The translations under genes and the position numbers were made by a program. From contig JAUVAU010000028.1 of assembly GCA_030591565.1 (NCBI GenBank), positions 1 to 32,092 of the forward strand: a DNA stretch of 32,092 nucleotides, read 5' to 3'. Position 1 is the first letter of the stretch; each line of letters begins with the position of its first letter. The notes beneath the pieces were generated by a model that was not told the origin of the DNA, searched no databases, and saw nothing but the letters and a program-made list of their open reading frames with translations. Below are positions 1-7,370 of this stretch, piece after piece. The DNA is from Deltaproteobacteria bacterium (GTDB lineage Bacteria; Desulfobacterota; Deferrisomatia; Deferrisomatales; BM512).

Positions 1-257
1 CGAGAGGCTTTAGCGGTAAAAGGGGTGGCTCGTCCCACCCCCTTTAATCCCCGGACGCCCCACAAGCTTTGCTCCGCTGCGCGGACCGCTCACCGCTACG
101 GGAACCTTCCGAAGCCGCTCGCTCACACTCGCTTCCGCGTAAGGTTCTCATCCTTCGCCATTCGCTTCAACCGCTTGAAGGGGGAGGGTAGGTCAACTGC
201 ATTGGAACGGGTCGGAAACTCGGCTCGGCTAGCGCCTCACCTCAGACAGCCCGACCC
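1..257 (+). repeat. R1 repeat, left copy (inverted relative to 886-1240)
   Basis: Non-coding, hairpin-rich repeat. It closely matches the reverse complement of 886 to about 1143, including the run from the gaggctttagcg motif near base 4 to the terminal stem. Visible stems are GGGGTGG 22-28 with CCACCCC 35-41, and GGGTCGG 209-215 with CCGACCC 251-257. The last stem base abuts the stop codon of the SCP2 gene. The start of the element probably lies before the window. No convincing gene: the open frame at 25-420 runs through the repeat and antisense to SCP2. Confidence 0.75.
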
Positions 258-587
258 TTACCCTATCTTGAAGAAAGAACCAAACTTCTGCGCCGCGAAC
301 AGGTCGCCCTTCGCCGTGATCTTGCCGGACATGAAAGCCATTGCGGCATTCAGCTTACCGCTGACCATCGCGACCCAATCATCCTCACCCATGGTCAACG
401 CCACCGTCGGCGCATCGTGAACCCCCTCCACAACCGCACACGTACCATCCTTGATGACGACATACCAACCCCCCGGCTCCACATCGGAAATATGGAACTG
501 GTAAACCAGATCAGCCCCCACCGCCTTGTCCGCCCGAAAACCCTGCGGCATCCTGTCAAAAATTTCCCTAGCACTCGAAAAAGCCAT
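258..587 (-). CDS. SCP2 sterol-binding domain protein
   Basis: Predicted 109-residue soluble protein made of a single SCP2 (sterol carrier protein 2) domain, a small fold that binds lipids in a hydrophobic tunnel. Residues about 77-105 carry the typical C-terminal pattern: G-K-L, a helix (AAMAFMSGKITAKGD) and a closing amphipathic helix. Length fits stand-alone bacterial SCP2 proteins, which are often near acyl-CoA or lipid genes; none is visible here. No signal peptide, so cytoplasmic. Start is ATG at 587 with a weak GGGG upstream. It sits with the next small gene between inverted R1 copies, and its TAA touches the end of the left copy. The ligand is unknown. Confidence 0.85.
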   Translation of the reverse strand: MAFSSAREIFDRMPQGFRADKAVGADLVYQFHISDVEPGGWYVVIKDGTCAVVEGVHDAPTVALTMGEDDWVAMVSGKLNAAMAFMSGKITAKGDLFAAQKFGSFFKIG

Positions 588-635
588 ACAATCTGCCCCG
601 TGATTTGTGTCTAATTAAGGGTTCCGGCCCCTGAA

Positions 636-830
636 CTACTTAATTTTTTTTGCAGTGGAGGGGCGGCCTAAACAATATATTGTCTTTTGGTGCCGCGCGA
701 CGGGGTCACCATAGTCAGTAAGGTGCGTACTGATTAAGCGCCAATCCGCAGCGAGATAGCTATTGACCTTTTCATAGTTATCTAGCTCAAGAACTTCTGC
801 AATATCAATAAGGTGACTATCTTGGTTCAT
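636..830 (-). CDS. Small hypothetical protein (64 aa)
   Basis: The start is placed at ATG 830 because AAAGGG lies about 7 bases upstream; an in-frame ATG at 866 would add 12 residues without a good ribosome site. The protein has the pattern helix, then A-A-D-W-R-L-I-S, then a polar loop, then I-Y-C-L-G-R-P. This resembles a common family of tiny alpha/beta proteins ending in a YxLGRP-like strand, but I cannot name it. It is more AT-rich than the flanking genes and shares the R1-bracketed segment with the SCP2 gene, 48 bases upstream of the SCP2 start and on the same strand. The two may be co-transcribed. Function unknown. Confidence 0.6.
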   Translation of the reverse strand: MNQDSHLIDIAEVLELDNYEKVNSYLAADWRLISTHLTDYGDPVARHQKTIYCLGRPSTAKKIK

Positions 831-885
831 TGCAAACCCTTTCTGCTCCGTCAAATTGGAGAGCAACTAATTTTTTATCACTTCA

Positions 886-1240
886 GGGTCGGGCTGTCTG
901 AGGCGCGGCGTTAGCCTCGCTGAGTTCCCGACCCATTCCGATGCTTTTGACCTACCCTTCCCCGTCCAAGCGGAGCAGTTCAGCTCGTAGGATCAGGAGG
1001 TCATACTTTATAGCGAGCGCTAGCGAGCGGCTTTATGACCTCCCCGGAGAGATGAACGATCAGCGCAGCTTGCGGGGTGTCCAGGGGTCGAGGGGAGGTT
1101 GACAAGAACCTCCCCTTCGTCGCTAAAGCCTCGAAGAGGCGAGCGAAACAACCCAGCCAAATATCTACTCGGTCGCCGGAGCCTTCGCCAGAAGGCCCAC
1201 CAAACAAATCCGAGGGGTGCAGGGGGCGAGCAGCCCCCGC
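886..1240 (-). repeat. R1 repeat, right copy (inverted)
   Basis: Non-coding element read on the minus strand, filling the gap between the 64-aa gene and the kinase gene. Perfect stems: GGGGGC 1222-1227 / GCCCCC 1233-1238 (loop reads TGCTC on the minus strand); AGGGGAGGTT 1091-1100 / AACCTCCCCT 1107-1116; GGAGGTCATA 996-1005 / TATGACCTCC 1034-1043; GGGTCGGG 886-893 / CCCGACCC 927-934. The TGCACCCCTCGG that follows the first stem (minus strand) is also present in the copy at 8147. Short open frames across this stretch follow the repeat and are not genes. Confidence 0.8.
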
Positions 1241-1261
1241 ATACAATAAACCCCATCCAAC

Positions 1262-1286
1262 TAAAAAAAAGGCGCTGCCGAGCGCG
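1262..1286 (-). terminator. Rho-independent terminator after the kinase gene
   Basis: On the minus strand GCGCT/AGCGC (1272-1276 with 1281-1285, four-base loop) is followed by eight T residues (1263-1270). It lies directly after the stop of the histidine kinase gene and should end the binding protein-kinase transcript. The stem is short (5 bp, perhaps extended). Confidence 0.55.
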
Positions 1287-1288
1287 CG

Positions 1289-3253
1289 CTATGCGCGACC
1301 CAACCCTTTGTCCACGGCTTCAAGCAGGTCTTTTAGCCTGAACGGTTTGGGCAGGAGTCCCATGTAGGACAGTTCAACTTCGCCAAATTCATTTCCATCA
1401 ATCCCATAGCCGGTCGAGATCAATATACGGGCGGTGGGGTCGAGCTGGGCCATCTGGATGAGGCACTCTCTGCCTCCCATGCCCGGCATGCCCAGGTCCA
1501 GCACTACGATGTCGATCTCGCCAGCCTGTTTTTTAAAGATCTCCAGCGCTTCCTCGCCACTTCTTGCGATTAGCACTTTGTAGCCGGCGTCTTCGAGGAT
1601 ATCCCTCCCCGTGCTCAATATCGCCTCTTCGTCGTCCACCATCATCACCGTTTCGCCCACATTGCTTTGCGCTGCTGCTGGGCGTGTTTCACACACGGTG
1701 GCTACCGCCGATCCTTCGACCAGCGGCAGGTAGATGCTGAACACCGTTCCCTCCCCCGGTGAGGATTCGCAGAGGATCATGCCGCCAAAGGTCTGGATTA
1801 TCCCGTAGGTGACCGAGAGGCCGAGGCCGGTGCCTGCGCCGACTTCTTTTGTGGTGAAGAAGGGGTCGAAGATGTGTTCCAGCGTCTCTTCGCTCATGCC
1901 GTGGCCGGTGTCGGTGACTTGGATCAGGGCGCAGTCAGATGCGATCCCGACGGTGGCGGGCACCTCGGATGCCGGCACACGCCGGGTTATCAGTCGCAGG
2001 GTGCCGCCATCGGGCATGGCGTCGCCGGCGTTTAGCGCGAGGTTGAGTAGTATCTGCTCGATTGAGGACTGGTCCACCAGGACGGTGCAGTTCTCGCAAT
2101 CTATGAGGGTTTCCAGTTTGATGTTTTTGGGCAGGGTCTTTTCCAGGATGGATTTGGCCTGGCCGACTCTGGTGTTTACGTCGATGGCTACGGGGGCAAC
2201 TTCCATCTTGCGGCTAAACGCCAGGAGCTGCTGCGTCAGGTTGGTGCCACGCTGGGCGGCTGACTGAATCGCCTCGACCCTGCCATATGCGGGGTCGGCC
2301 TTGTCCATGCTGATGTGCATCAGGTCGGCGGTGCCCTGAATGATCTGGAGAAGGTTGTTGAACTCATGGGAGATACCTGCTGAGAGCACGCCCACCGCCT
2401 GCATCTTCTTGGCATGGAGCAGCTGATCCATCAGGTCGCGGCGCTGGTCTTCGGCCTGTTTGCGCTCAATCATCTCATGGCTAAGCTCGTCGTTGGTTTG
2501 CTCCAGCCTGAGGTAAACGTCTTTGAGGCCGGTGCTCATGGAGTTGAAGTCTTCCGCCAGCTCTTTGAACTCGGTCTTTTCGGCTATCTCGATCTGATGG
2601 CCAAGCTCGCCCTCGGTTATCCTTCTGGTGCCGACCATCAGCTGGTTTATGGGTGTGAGTATCGACCTTATCAGGTTGAGCGACATGATCGCGCTGACGA
2701 ACACGGTGAAAGCCAGGGTGATCAGGAGGATGAATCTGACGTTCTTGATCTCATCCAGCGTAACTGCTGTCATCCTGTCCAGCTTGCCACTTGCCGACAG
2801 GGAAAGCTCCTCGGTCAGGGCGAGGAGCTCCTCGCCTATTAAGACGGCGTTTATGTCGAGCCTTCCGATCCGCTCGGCGTCGGCGGAGGCGGTGATGAAA
2901 AAGCTCAGCGCCTGCTGGTAGTCGCGCACCAGCTTTTCGATCTTATAAAATTTGTTCATCAGCTCAGGCTTGTGGTGGCAACCCGCGCATGTGTGGGAGG
3001 CCTTTTCAAGGTGGCTGGCGTTCCTGATGATCGAATCCAGGTTCACGGGGATGGGTGAGCGCGCAAGGTGAAGGTCGGCCTGCACCGTACGGATCGACTC
3101 GACCAGCCCCACACGCATGTTCTCGATCTTGTGCAGATTGAGCAGGCGGTCAAGCTCCTCGGTCGTGGTCGCCACATGGGAGGTGGCAAGGAGCGACCCT
3201 ATGACGAACACCGCGAAAACCGAGGATAATAGCCAGATGATTTTAAGTTTCAT
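1289..3253 (-). CDS. Hybrid sensor histidine kinase with periplasmic heme-c motif
   Basis: 654-residue membrane kinase. Order: TM1 (4-24); periplasmic helical region (25-172) with a c-type heme motif C89-A-G-C92-H93; TM2 (173-196); HAMP (about 194-247); coiled coil; HisKA with phospho-His H296 in SHEFNN; HATPase with N-box (NLALNAG, 404-410), DTGHG (448-452) and GTGLGLS (474-480); C-terminal receiver with DD 540-541, phospho-Asp D586 and K636. Autophosphorylation at H296 and transfer to D586 are expected; no DNA-binding output is present, so a separate partner must act. The single CxxCH outside the membrane suggests redox, NO/CO or ligand sensing through heme. It starts 12 bases after the PhnD-like gene with no clear SD, so coupled translation is likely. 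Confidence 0.93.
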   Translation of the reverse strand: MKLKIIWLLSSVFAVFVIGSLLATSHVATTTEELDRLLNLHKIENMRVGLVESIRTVQADLHLARSPIPVNLDSIIRNASHLEKASHTCAGCHHKPELMNKFYKIEKLVRDYQQALSFFITASADAERIGRLDINAVLIGEELLALTEELSLSASGKLDRMTAVTLDEIKNVRFILLITLAFTVFVSAIMSLNLIRSILTPINQLMVGTRRITEGELGHQIEIAEKTEFKELAEDFNSMSTGLKDVYLRLEQTNDELSHEMIERKQAEDQRRDLMDQLLHAKKMQAVGVLSAGISHEFNNLLQIIQGTADLMHISMDKADPAYGRVEAIQSAAQRGTNLTQQLLAFSRKMEVAPVAIDVNTRVGQAKSILEKTLPKNIKLETLIDCENCTVLVDQSSIEQILLNLALNAGDAMPDGGTLRLITRRVPASEVPATVGIASDCALIQVTDTGHGMSEETLEHIFDPFFTTKEVGAGTGLGLSVTYGIIQTFGGMILCESSPGEGTVFSIYLPLVEGSAVATVCETRPAAAQSNVGETVMMVDDEEAILSTGRDILEDAGYKVLIARSGEEALEIFKKQAGEIDIVVLDLGMPGMGGRECLIQMAQLDPTARILISTGYGIDGNEFGEVELSYMGLLPKPFRLKDLLEAVDKGLGRA

Positions 3254-3265
3254 GGGAGGCCAGGC

Positions 3266-4165
3266 TCACTTATTCTCGTAGGTGTAGTTCTTGAGATCAA
3301 TGCCAGCCTTTTCGGCCATATCGAAGACCGGCTTGTAATCTTCTTCAACCGTCGGCAAAAACTTTAGCGCCCCGAACTCATCCAGGACCTTCCTGCCCTC
3401 CGGGTAGGAGTCCATACCCAACAGCGCATCCCGTAACGCCTCGGCGGTCTTGTCTGAAACGCTTGAGGAAAGCCCCAGGGCGTTGGAGGGCACATCGCTT
3501 GATTTTCCCAGCACGACCAGCTCGGAGGCGAGGCGTTTATTATCGACGGATAAAATATCCCAGATAGTGTTCTTTGCCGCGCCCACATCAGCCTCTCCCG
3601 ACAAGACGGCCAAGATCGCCGCGTCGTGGCTGCCGGTAAAATACACTTCACGAAAATAATTTTCGTGAACCGTGACGCCCCTCTCCTTTAGCCAGGCAAG
3701 GGGGAAAATATAGCCTGCGGTGGTGGCACGGTCGACCAGCGCCAACCGCTTGCCCTTCATATCCTCCACGCTCTTGATGCCGCTATCCTTCCTCACGAAA
3801 ATGAGGCCGTGGTAGGTGGAGACGCCATTTTTCCACAACGGCCTCGCCACCGGACGCAACCCCAGCTTGGTTATGGCCATGGAGCCGGTGAAGCTGCCCC
3901 AGAACGCGCCGTCCATCTTTTTGTTGATGAAGTGGTCGATGATGTTGCCGTAACGCGAAAGCATGGTGAAGGTGATCTGGACTCCGGTCTTTTTTTGCAG
4001 GTACTCTCCAAGGGGCTTGTAGCGCGCGGTCTGCTTGAAGACGTTTTGCTCGGGGATCAGGCCGATCACCAGGGCTTCGGCGTGAACTTTTTGAACCTGC
4101 ATTGAAAGGATGAGAGCGATCGCGACAAGAATGGGAGTAAAAAAACGCACTAGCACTGTGGTCAT
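3266..4165 (-). CDS. PhnD-like periplasmic substrate-binding protein
   Basis: 299 residues with a signal peptide (hydrophobic 8-22, likely cut after VHA at 27-29). The mature part has the type-II binding-protein pattern of the phosphate/phosphite/phosphonate (PhnD) family: an early G-L-I-P strand, the SVEDMKGKRLALVD hinge segment with TTAGY, and a later G-E-A-D-V-G-A segment. GAGGAGGG precedes the ATG. There is no ABC ATPase or permease beside it; instead the next gene is a membrane histidine kinase. In known cases such as AioX/AioS (arsenite sensing), a PhnD-like protein delivers a ligand signal to a kinase, so a sensory role is more likely than import. The ligand (phosphite, phosphonate, arsenic or another oxyanion) cannot be read from sequence. 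Confidence 0.88.
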   Translation of the reverse strand: MTTVLVRFFTPILVAIALILSMQVQKVHAEALVIGLIPEQNVFKQTARYKPLGEYLQKKTGVQITFTMLSRYGNIIDHFINKKMDGAFWGSFTGSMAITKLGLRPVARPLWKNGVSTYHGLIFVRKDSGIKSVEDMKGKRLALVDRATTAGYIFPLAWLKERGVTVHENYFREVYFTGSHDAAILAVLSGEADVGAAKNTIWDILSVDNKRLASELVVLGKSSDVPSNALGLSSSVSDKTAEALRDALLGMDSYPEGRKVLDEFGALKFLPTVEEDYKPVFDMAEKAGIDLKNYTYENK

Positions 4166-4533
4166 CGTCTATCCCTCCTCAACTGAATTTCAATAAAGCG
4201 ACACCAATGACCCATTAACAATACACAAAGCCAATGGATTATTCATCCATGTTCCATCAATTTTTTTAAAATTTCCAATTATTTAAGGTCAAATAGCCCA
4301 CAAGGGGGCGGAAAACGCGTTTTTGATTTTTTTTGCGCTGCTTAACGGTTTTTTGCACCATTAGCGCCTTCCGGGACGAGCTTGTTGGTGTGGTATAGTT
4401 GCATCAGGCTGATCCGTCTTCTGCCGTGGCCTCCAAGCACACTGGAGGTGGTCCTTTTGCCTCGGGGCCAGGAGCGATGGGCGCGGTCCAAAACAGTTTC
4501 AAAAACCCTGCAACCGGAAATCACCACTACAAC
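4166..4533. other. Divergent intergenic region with hairpin leader
   Basis: About 370 bases between the minus-strand binding protein and the plus-strand permease pair. It is AT-rich at 4190-4290 (probable promoter area for the minus gene, no convincing -35/-10 pair chosen). AAAACGCGTTTT near 4313 is followed by T-runs and could be a weak terminator. A TATAGT hexamer (4394-4399) precedes a possible structured leader: CCTCCA 4430-4435 pairs with TGGAGG 4443-4448, followed by a G/C-rich stretch to the permease start. It matches no riboswitch class I recognise. Confidence 0.4.
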
Positions 4534-5013
4534 ATGACCGGATATTTTTTCTACGCTCTGGCCGGCGTGTTGTTGGCCCTTTCATTTTTCAAGAATCGCG
4601 CAAAGACCAAGCTGGCGCTGGTGAAGGCTCTCAACCAGCTCAGGAGCTTTGTACCATTTATTATGGTCGTCCTGATCTTTGTCGGGGTCACCCTGGCCTT
4701 TCTGGATGCAACGGCCATAGGCAAGCTGATGGGGAAATCCTCCGGGTTTTTTGGCGTGGTGGTAAGCCTCGCGGTCGGCTCAGCGGTCTTCATGCCCAGC
4801 TTTGTAGCCTTCCCCCTCGGGGCCACGCTGCTTGAACAGGGCGCGGGCTACCCGCAGGTGGCTGCATTTCTCGCCGCCCTTATGGGCGTGGGGCTAACGA
4901 CCCTGCCGATTGAGGTCAAATATTTCGGTACACGCATCACCCTAATGCGCAACCTGCTCTGCCTGGCGGTGGCGATCTGCTTCGTCCTCGCGATCCACAA
5001 GGTGATGGCATGA
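4534..5013 (+). CDS. Half-size permease, ArsP/DUF318-like (first half)
   Basis: 159 residues from ATG 4534, where the first hydrophobic helix begins directly (GYFFYALAGVLLAL); an in-frame ATG at 4477 would add 19 polar residues. It has four or five membrane helices and the hallmark FVAFPLGATLLEQGAGY followed by T-T-L-P and an E-V-K-Y-F-G-T-R segment. This resembles one half of the permease family (UPF0718/DUF318) that includes the organoarsenical exporter ArsP. The stop overlaps the next start (ATGA, 5010-5013), so the halves are translationally coupled and probably form a heterodimer. Substrate unknown; the neighbouring PhnD-like sensor pair hints at a shared oxyanion or metalloid theme, but that is inference. 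Confidence 0.75.
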   Translation: MTGYFFYALAGVLLALSFFKNRAKTKLALVKALNQLRSFVPFIMVVLIFVGVTLAFLDATAIGKLMGKSSGFFGVVVSLAVGSAVFMPSFVAFPLGATLLEQGAGYPQVAAFLAALMGVGLTTLPIEVKYFGTRITLMRNLLCLAVAICFVLAIHKVMA

Positions 5014-5534
5014 GGCGAACGCTGCGCTACTACAAGTGGGCGCTGGCCGCCTGCGTCGCGCTTTTGGGACTCTACATTGTCAACCCCGACAAGGGCGCTG
5101 TCGCAAGCTCGATAGCCCTGGACAACTTCTTCATGGTCTTGACCATCCTGCCACCGGTGCTGGTGCTGATCGGGCTTCTGGACGTGTGGGTCTCCAGAGA
5201 GACGATGGTGCGCCACATGGGCAGGGACTCGGGGATGAAGGGGCTTTTGGTCGCCATTGTGCTGGGCTCGATTGCGGCGGGACCGCTCTTCGTGGCCTTC
5301 CCCATCGCCGCCATTCTGGCAAAGAAAGGCGCACGCTATGCCTACATCATCTTCTTCGTCGGCGTATGGACTACGACCAAGCTGCCGGTGCTGGCCTTCG
5401 AGTACTCCTTCATGGGCGCAAGGTTCACCATCACCCACATCGTGCTGAGCCTCGTACTCTATCTTCTGGGCGCACTGGTCATCGAACGGCTGGCGGACAA
5501 GAACGACACTGAAAAACTGGCAGACAACGCCTAG
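5010..5534 (+). CDS. Half-size permease, ArsP/DUF318-like (second half)
   Basis: 174 residues with several membrane helices. It repeats the hallmark of its partner: FVAFPIAAILAKKGARY, then T-T-K-L-P and a G-A-R-F-T segment, against FVAFPLGATLLEQGAGY, T-T-L-P and G-T-R-I-T in the first half. The two genes are therefore ancient duplicates matching the two pseudo-symmetric halves of one transporter. It ends in a charged cytoplasmic tail (ADKNDTEKLADNA). The TAG stop is part of the CTAG that forms the left end of the R3 repeat, so the natural 3' end may have been altered by that insertion. Together with the preceding gene it should form one membrane permease. Confidence 0.75.
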   Translation: MRRTLRYYKWALAACVALLGLYIVNPDKGAVASSIALDNFFMVLTILPPVLVLIGLLDVWVSRETMVRHMGRDSGMKGLLVAIVLGSIAAGPLFVAFPIAAILAKKGARYAYIIFFVGVWTTTKLPVLAFEYSFMGARFTITHIVLSLVLYLLGALVIERLADKNDTEKLADNA

Positions 5535-5778
5535 GAGTTTGTTGAAAAACCCCGGATATCCTCCGATTGATGTTGTCAGGGGGCGAAAAATGATCCTCGA
5601 AATACCTGCCAGTATGCCTGCGGCCATTTTTCTTCCCTTCCTACTTCTCGAAGGATCTTCGGGGCTTCCAGTTTATCGTCGGCTTAGTTGGAGGTTTGCC
5701 CGACATCGGCTAAAATTTCCGGTTTAGCCCTGTTAGTGTTACCCCCCGCTTTGGGAGAGTTTTTCAACAGCCGCCTAG
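5531..5778 (+). repeat. R3 repeat, full copy with CTAG ends (about 248 bp)
   Basis: Starts at CTAG 5531-5534 and ends at CTAG 5775-5778. The ends are imperfect inverted repeats, CTAGGAGTTTGTTGAAAAAC against CTAGGCGGCTGTTGAAAAAC read from the other end. Inside is a hairpin-forming block (GAAAAATGA near 5586 with a matching ATTTTTC near 5626-5634). Related copies lie at 17752-18013 (inverted, about full length), 23555-23645 (inverted, partial) and 30337-30417 (truncated). No transposase is encoded; the size and ends resemble a non-autonomous MITE-like element. The open frame at 5539-5727 is repeat sequence, not a gene. Confidence 0.75.
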
Positions 5779-5808
5779 AGCGAAGCCACCGGTTCAGTGG
5801 CTTCAGTG

Positions 5809-5814
5809 TATAAT
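5809..5814 (+). promoter_or_regulatory. Probable -10 element of the 73-aa gene
   Basis: A perfect TATAAT at 5809-5814, 34 bases before the start codon of the 73-aa protein. No good -35 is present 16-18 bases upstream; instead the heptamer TTCAGTG is repeated at 5793 and 5802. It lies just outside the right end of R3. Confidence 0.5.
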
Positions 5815-5847
5815 GGGGGCAAACCTTCTTGATTTTGGGAGTGAACA

Positions 5848-6069
5848 ATGGCAAATGACACAGTAACGCTCTTTAAACGCTATCCCCTGGAAGTGGGTCA
5901 GAAGATCAGACTCAGCGGCGGCCCGCGTAGCGGCGACTGGCTTGTCATCGGCGTGGACGAGCGCAAGATGAAACTGAAATGTCCCGTGCACGGCACCGAG
6001 GTGGAGTGGGACCGTTTCTTTGCCGACGTTGAAGTGCTCGAAGAGGAAGAGTGGCCGCTAAAGGACTGA
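5848..6069 (+). CDS. Small hypothetical protein (73 aa)
   Basis: 73 residues, start supported by GGGAGTGA 8 bases upstream and a TATAAT before it. The sequence reads like one small beta-barrel: VGQKIRLSGGPRSGDWLVIG, then VDERKMKLKCPVHGTEVEW and an acidic tail (VEVLEEEEWPL). The pattern of G-x-K-I then alternating hydrophobic strands is typical of small SH3-like or KOW-like barrels. One cysteine, no signal peptide, cytoplasmic. I do not recognise the family by name. It lies between R3 and the PhoB-controlled phosphate genes but is separated from them by a spacer with its own promoter features, so no functional link is claimed. Confidence 0.75.
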   Translation: MANDTVTLFKRYPLEVGQKIRLSGGPRSGDWLVIGVDERKMKLKCPVHGTEVEWDRFFADVEVLEEEEWPLKD

Positions 6070-6153
6070 CTCTTTTAAGGGAAATCCCCTGCCCCCTCCC
6101 CCTGAAACCAGCTTCCACCCTGCGCTTAACACCAACTAAGCGCCCTCGGCCAA

Positions 6154-6171
6154 TCGTAACAAAATCGTAAC
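6154..6171 (+). promoter_or_regulatory. PhoB box upstream of the phosphate symporter
   Basis: TCGTAAC-AAAA-TCGTAAC: two identical 7-bp direct repeats separated by 4 A/T bases, the exact architecture of a PhoB-binding Pho box (7+4+7). It is 80-98 bases before the predicted start of a Na+/Pi cotransporter, which is what a PhoB regulon member would need. This suggests induction under phosphate limitation. Confidence 0.75.
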
Positions 6172-6251
6172 GTGCATTCTTTTTGCAACGTTCGTATCAT
6201 GTGCCCATCTTACGGACGATATGGTTTACGCGTCATTTCAAGAGGGTGGCT

Positions 6252-7367
6252 TTGGACCGAACATTACGTAACGTACTTGTAGCGGCCGGGGTGGTTGGGT
6301 TGCTCTACATCTTTCTGATAAGCATCGGAATGATCGGAGCCTCCTTCAAACTGCTCGGCAAGGACCTGGCTACTCAGATCTTCGCGCTGGCGTCCAACCC
6401 GATCACCGGCCTCTTTATCGGCGTCTTCTCAACATCGCTCGTGCAAAGCTCTTCAACCACCACCTCCGTCGTCGTCGGCCTCGTGGCGGGCGGTATGCCG
6501 GTATCGACCGCGATACCCATCATAATGGGCGCCAACATCGGCACCAGCGTCACCAACACTCTGGTTTCGCTTGGGCACATCGGCCGTTCGCTCGAATTCA
6601 AGCGGGCCTTCGCGGCATCGACGGTTCACGACTTTTTCAACCTGATGGCGGTAATCATCCTCTTCCCGCTCCAGTACTACACAAACTTTCTGGGGAAGAT
6701 GTCGGGTTGGATGGCAAACATCCTCACCGCCGGGACGGACTTGAAGTTCAACAGCCCCATCAAGGCGGTGGTCAAGCCGGTCGTGAAGTTTGTCGTGAGT
6801 ACGGTGAGTTCGCCCTTCGACGCCAAGGGCATCCAGGCCCTGGTGGTGCTGATAGTGGCGGCTATCCTGCTCTTCATCGCGTTAAAGTACATCACCCAAT
6901 TACTGCGCGGCGTGGTTATGCAGCGCGCCAGCGGCTTTTTTGAGCGTACGGTATTCCGCACCCCCTATTTGGCGTTCGTCATGGGCATCCTGCTCACCGC
7001 CACGGTCCAGTCAAGCTCCATCACCACCTCGGTGGTCGTGCCGCTGGCCGGTGCCGGCATACTCACCCTGGCCCAGATCTACCCCTACACCCTTGGGGCG
7101 AATATAGGCACCACCGTAACGGCTATTCTCGCCGCCCTGGCTGCGCCCGAGCACTTCGTCGCAGCCATCACCGTGGCGCTTTCGCATCTCTTGTTCAACT
7201 TGTGCGGTATAGTTTCAATAACGGCCTTTAAACCGGTAAGAAATATCCCGATCAACCTCGCTAACTGGATGGCCGAGCAGGCGATAATTCGCAAGTGGGT
7301 ACCGCTGGTATATATTTTGGTGGTATTCTTTATAATTCCAATAGTACTTATTTATGCGACAAGGTAA
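6252..7367 (+). CDS. Na+/phosphate cotransporter (NptA/PNaS family)
   Basis: 371 residues from TTG 6252, chosen because AGAGGG (6241-6246) lies 5 bases upstream and the frame has no ATG before the first helix; GTG 6246 or the longer TTG 6183 are alternatives. Membrane protein with about eight helices and the duplicated signature of type-II Na+/Pi symporters: VQSSSTTTSVVVGL in the first half and VQSSSITTSVVVPL in the second, the paired QSSS loops that build the substrate and sodium sites. It imports or balances phosphate across the inner membrane using the sodium gradient. The PhoU-like gene follows after 3 bases, and a PhoB box precedes it. Confidence 0.92.
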   Translation: MDRTLRNVLVAAGVVGLLYIFLISIGMIGASFKLLGKDLATQIFALASNPITGLFIGVFSTSLVQSSSTTTSVVVGLVAGGMPVSTAIPIIMGANIGTSVTNTLVSLGHIGRSLEFKRAFAASTVHDFFNLMAVIILFPLQYYTNFLGKMSGWMANILTAGTDLKFNSPIKAVVKPVVKFVVSTVSSPFDAKGIQALVVLIVAAILLFIALKYITQLLRGVVMQRASGFFERTVFRTPYLAFVMGILLTATVQSSSITTSVVVPLAGAGILTLAQIYPYTLGANIGTTVTAILAALAAPEHFVAAITVALSHLLFNLCGIVSITAFKPVRNIPINLANWMAEQAIIRKWVPLVYILVVFFIIPIVLIYATR

Positions 7368-7370
7368 GCC

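Noticed and set aside
25-420. 131-codon open frame at the window start
   Set aside because: It runs through the R1 hairpins and antisense to the SCP2 gene, with no protein pattern and no ribosome site.
1001-1367. Several overlapping frames of 78-96 codons
   Set aside because: They follow the inverted R1 copy and the kinase terminator; composition is repeat-driven (Arg/Pro/Ser-rich) and shows no domain.
4394-4530. Riboswitch candidate before the permease pair
   Set aside because: There is one hairpin but no match I can make to c-di-GMP, fluoride, guanidine, Mn or NiCo consensus cores; kept only as a possible structured leader.
5539-5727. 62-codon frame in R3
   Set aside because: The same peptide pattern appears in other copies of the element in the other orientation, so it is repeat-encoded noise.
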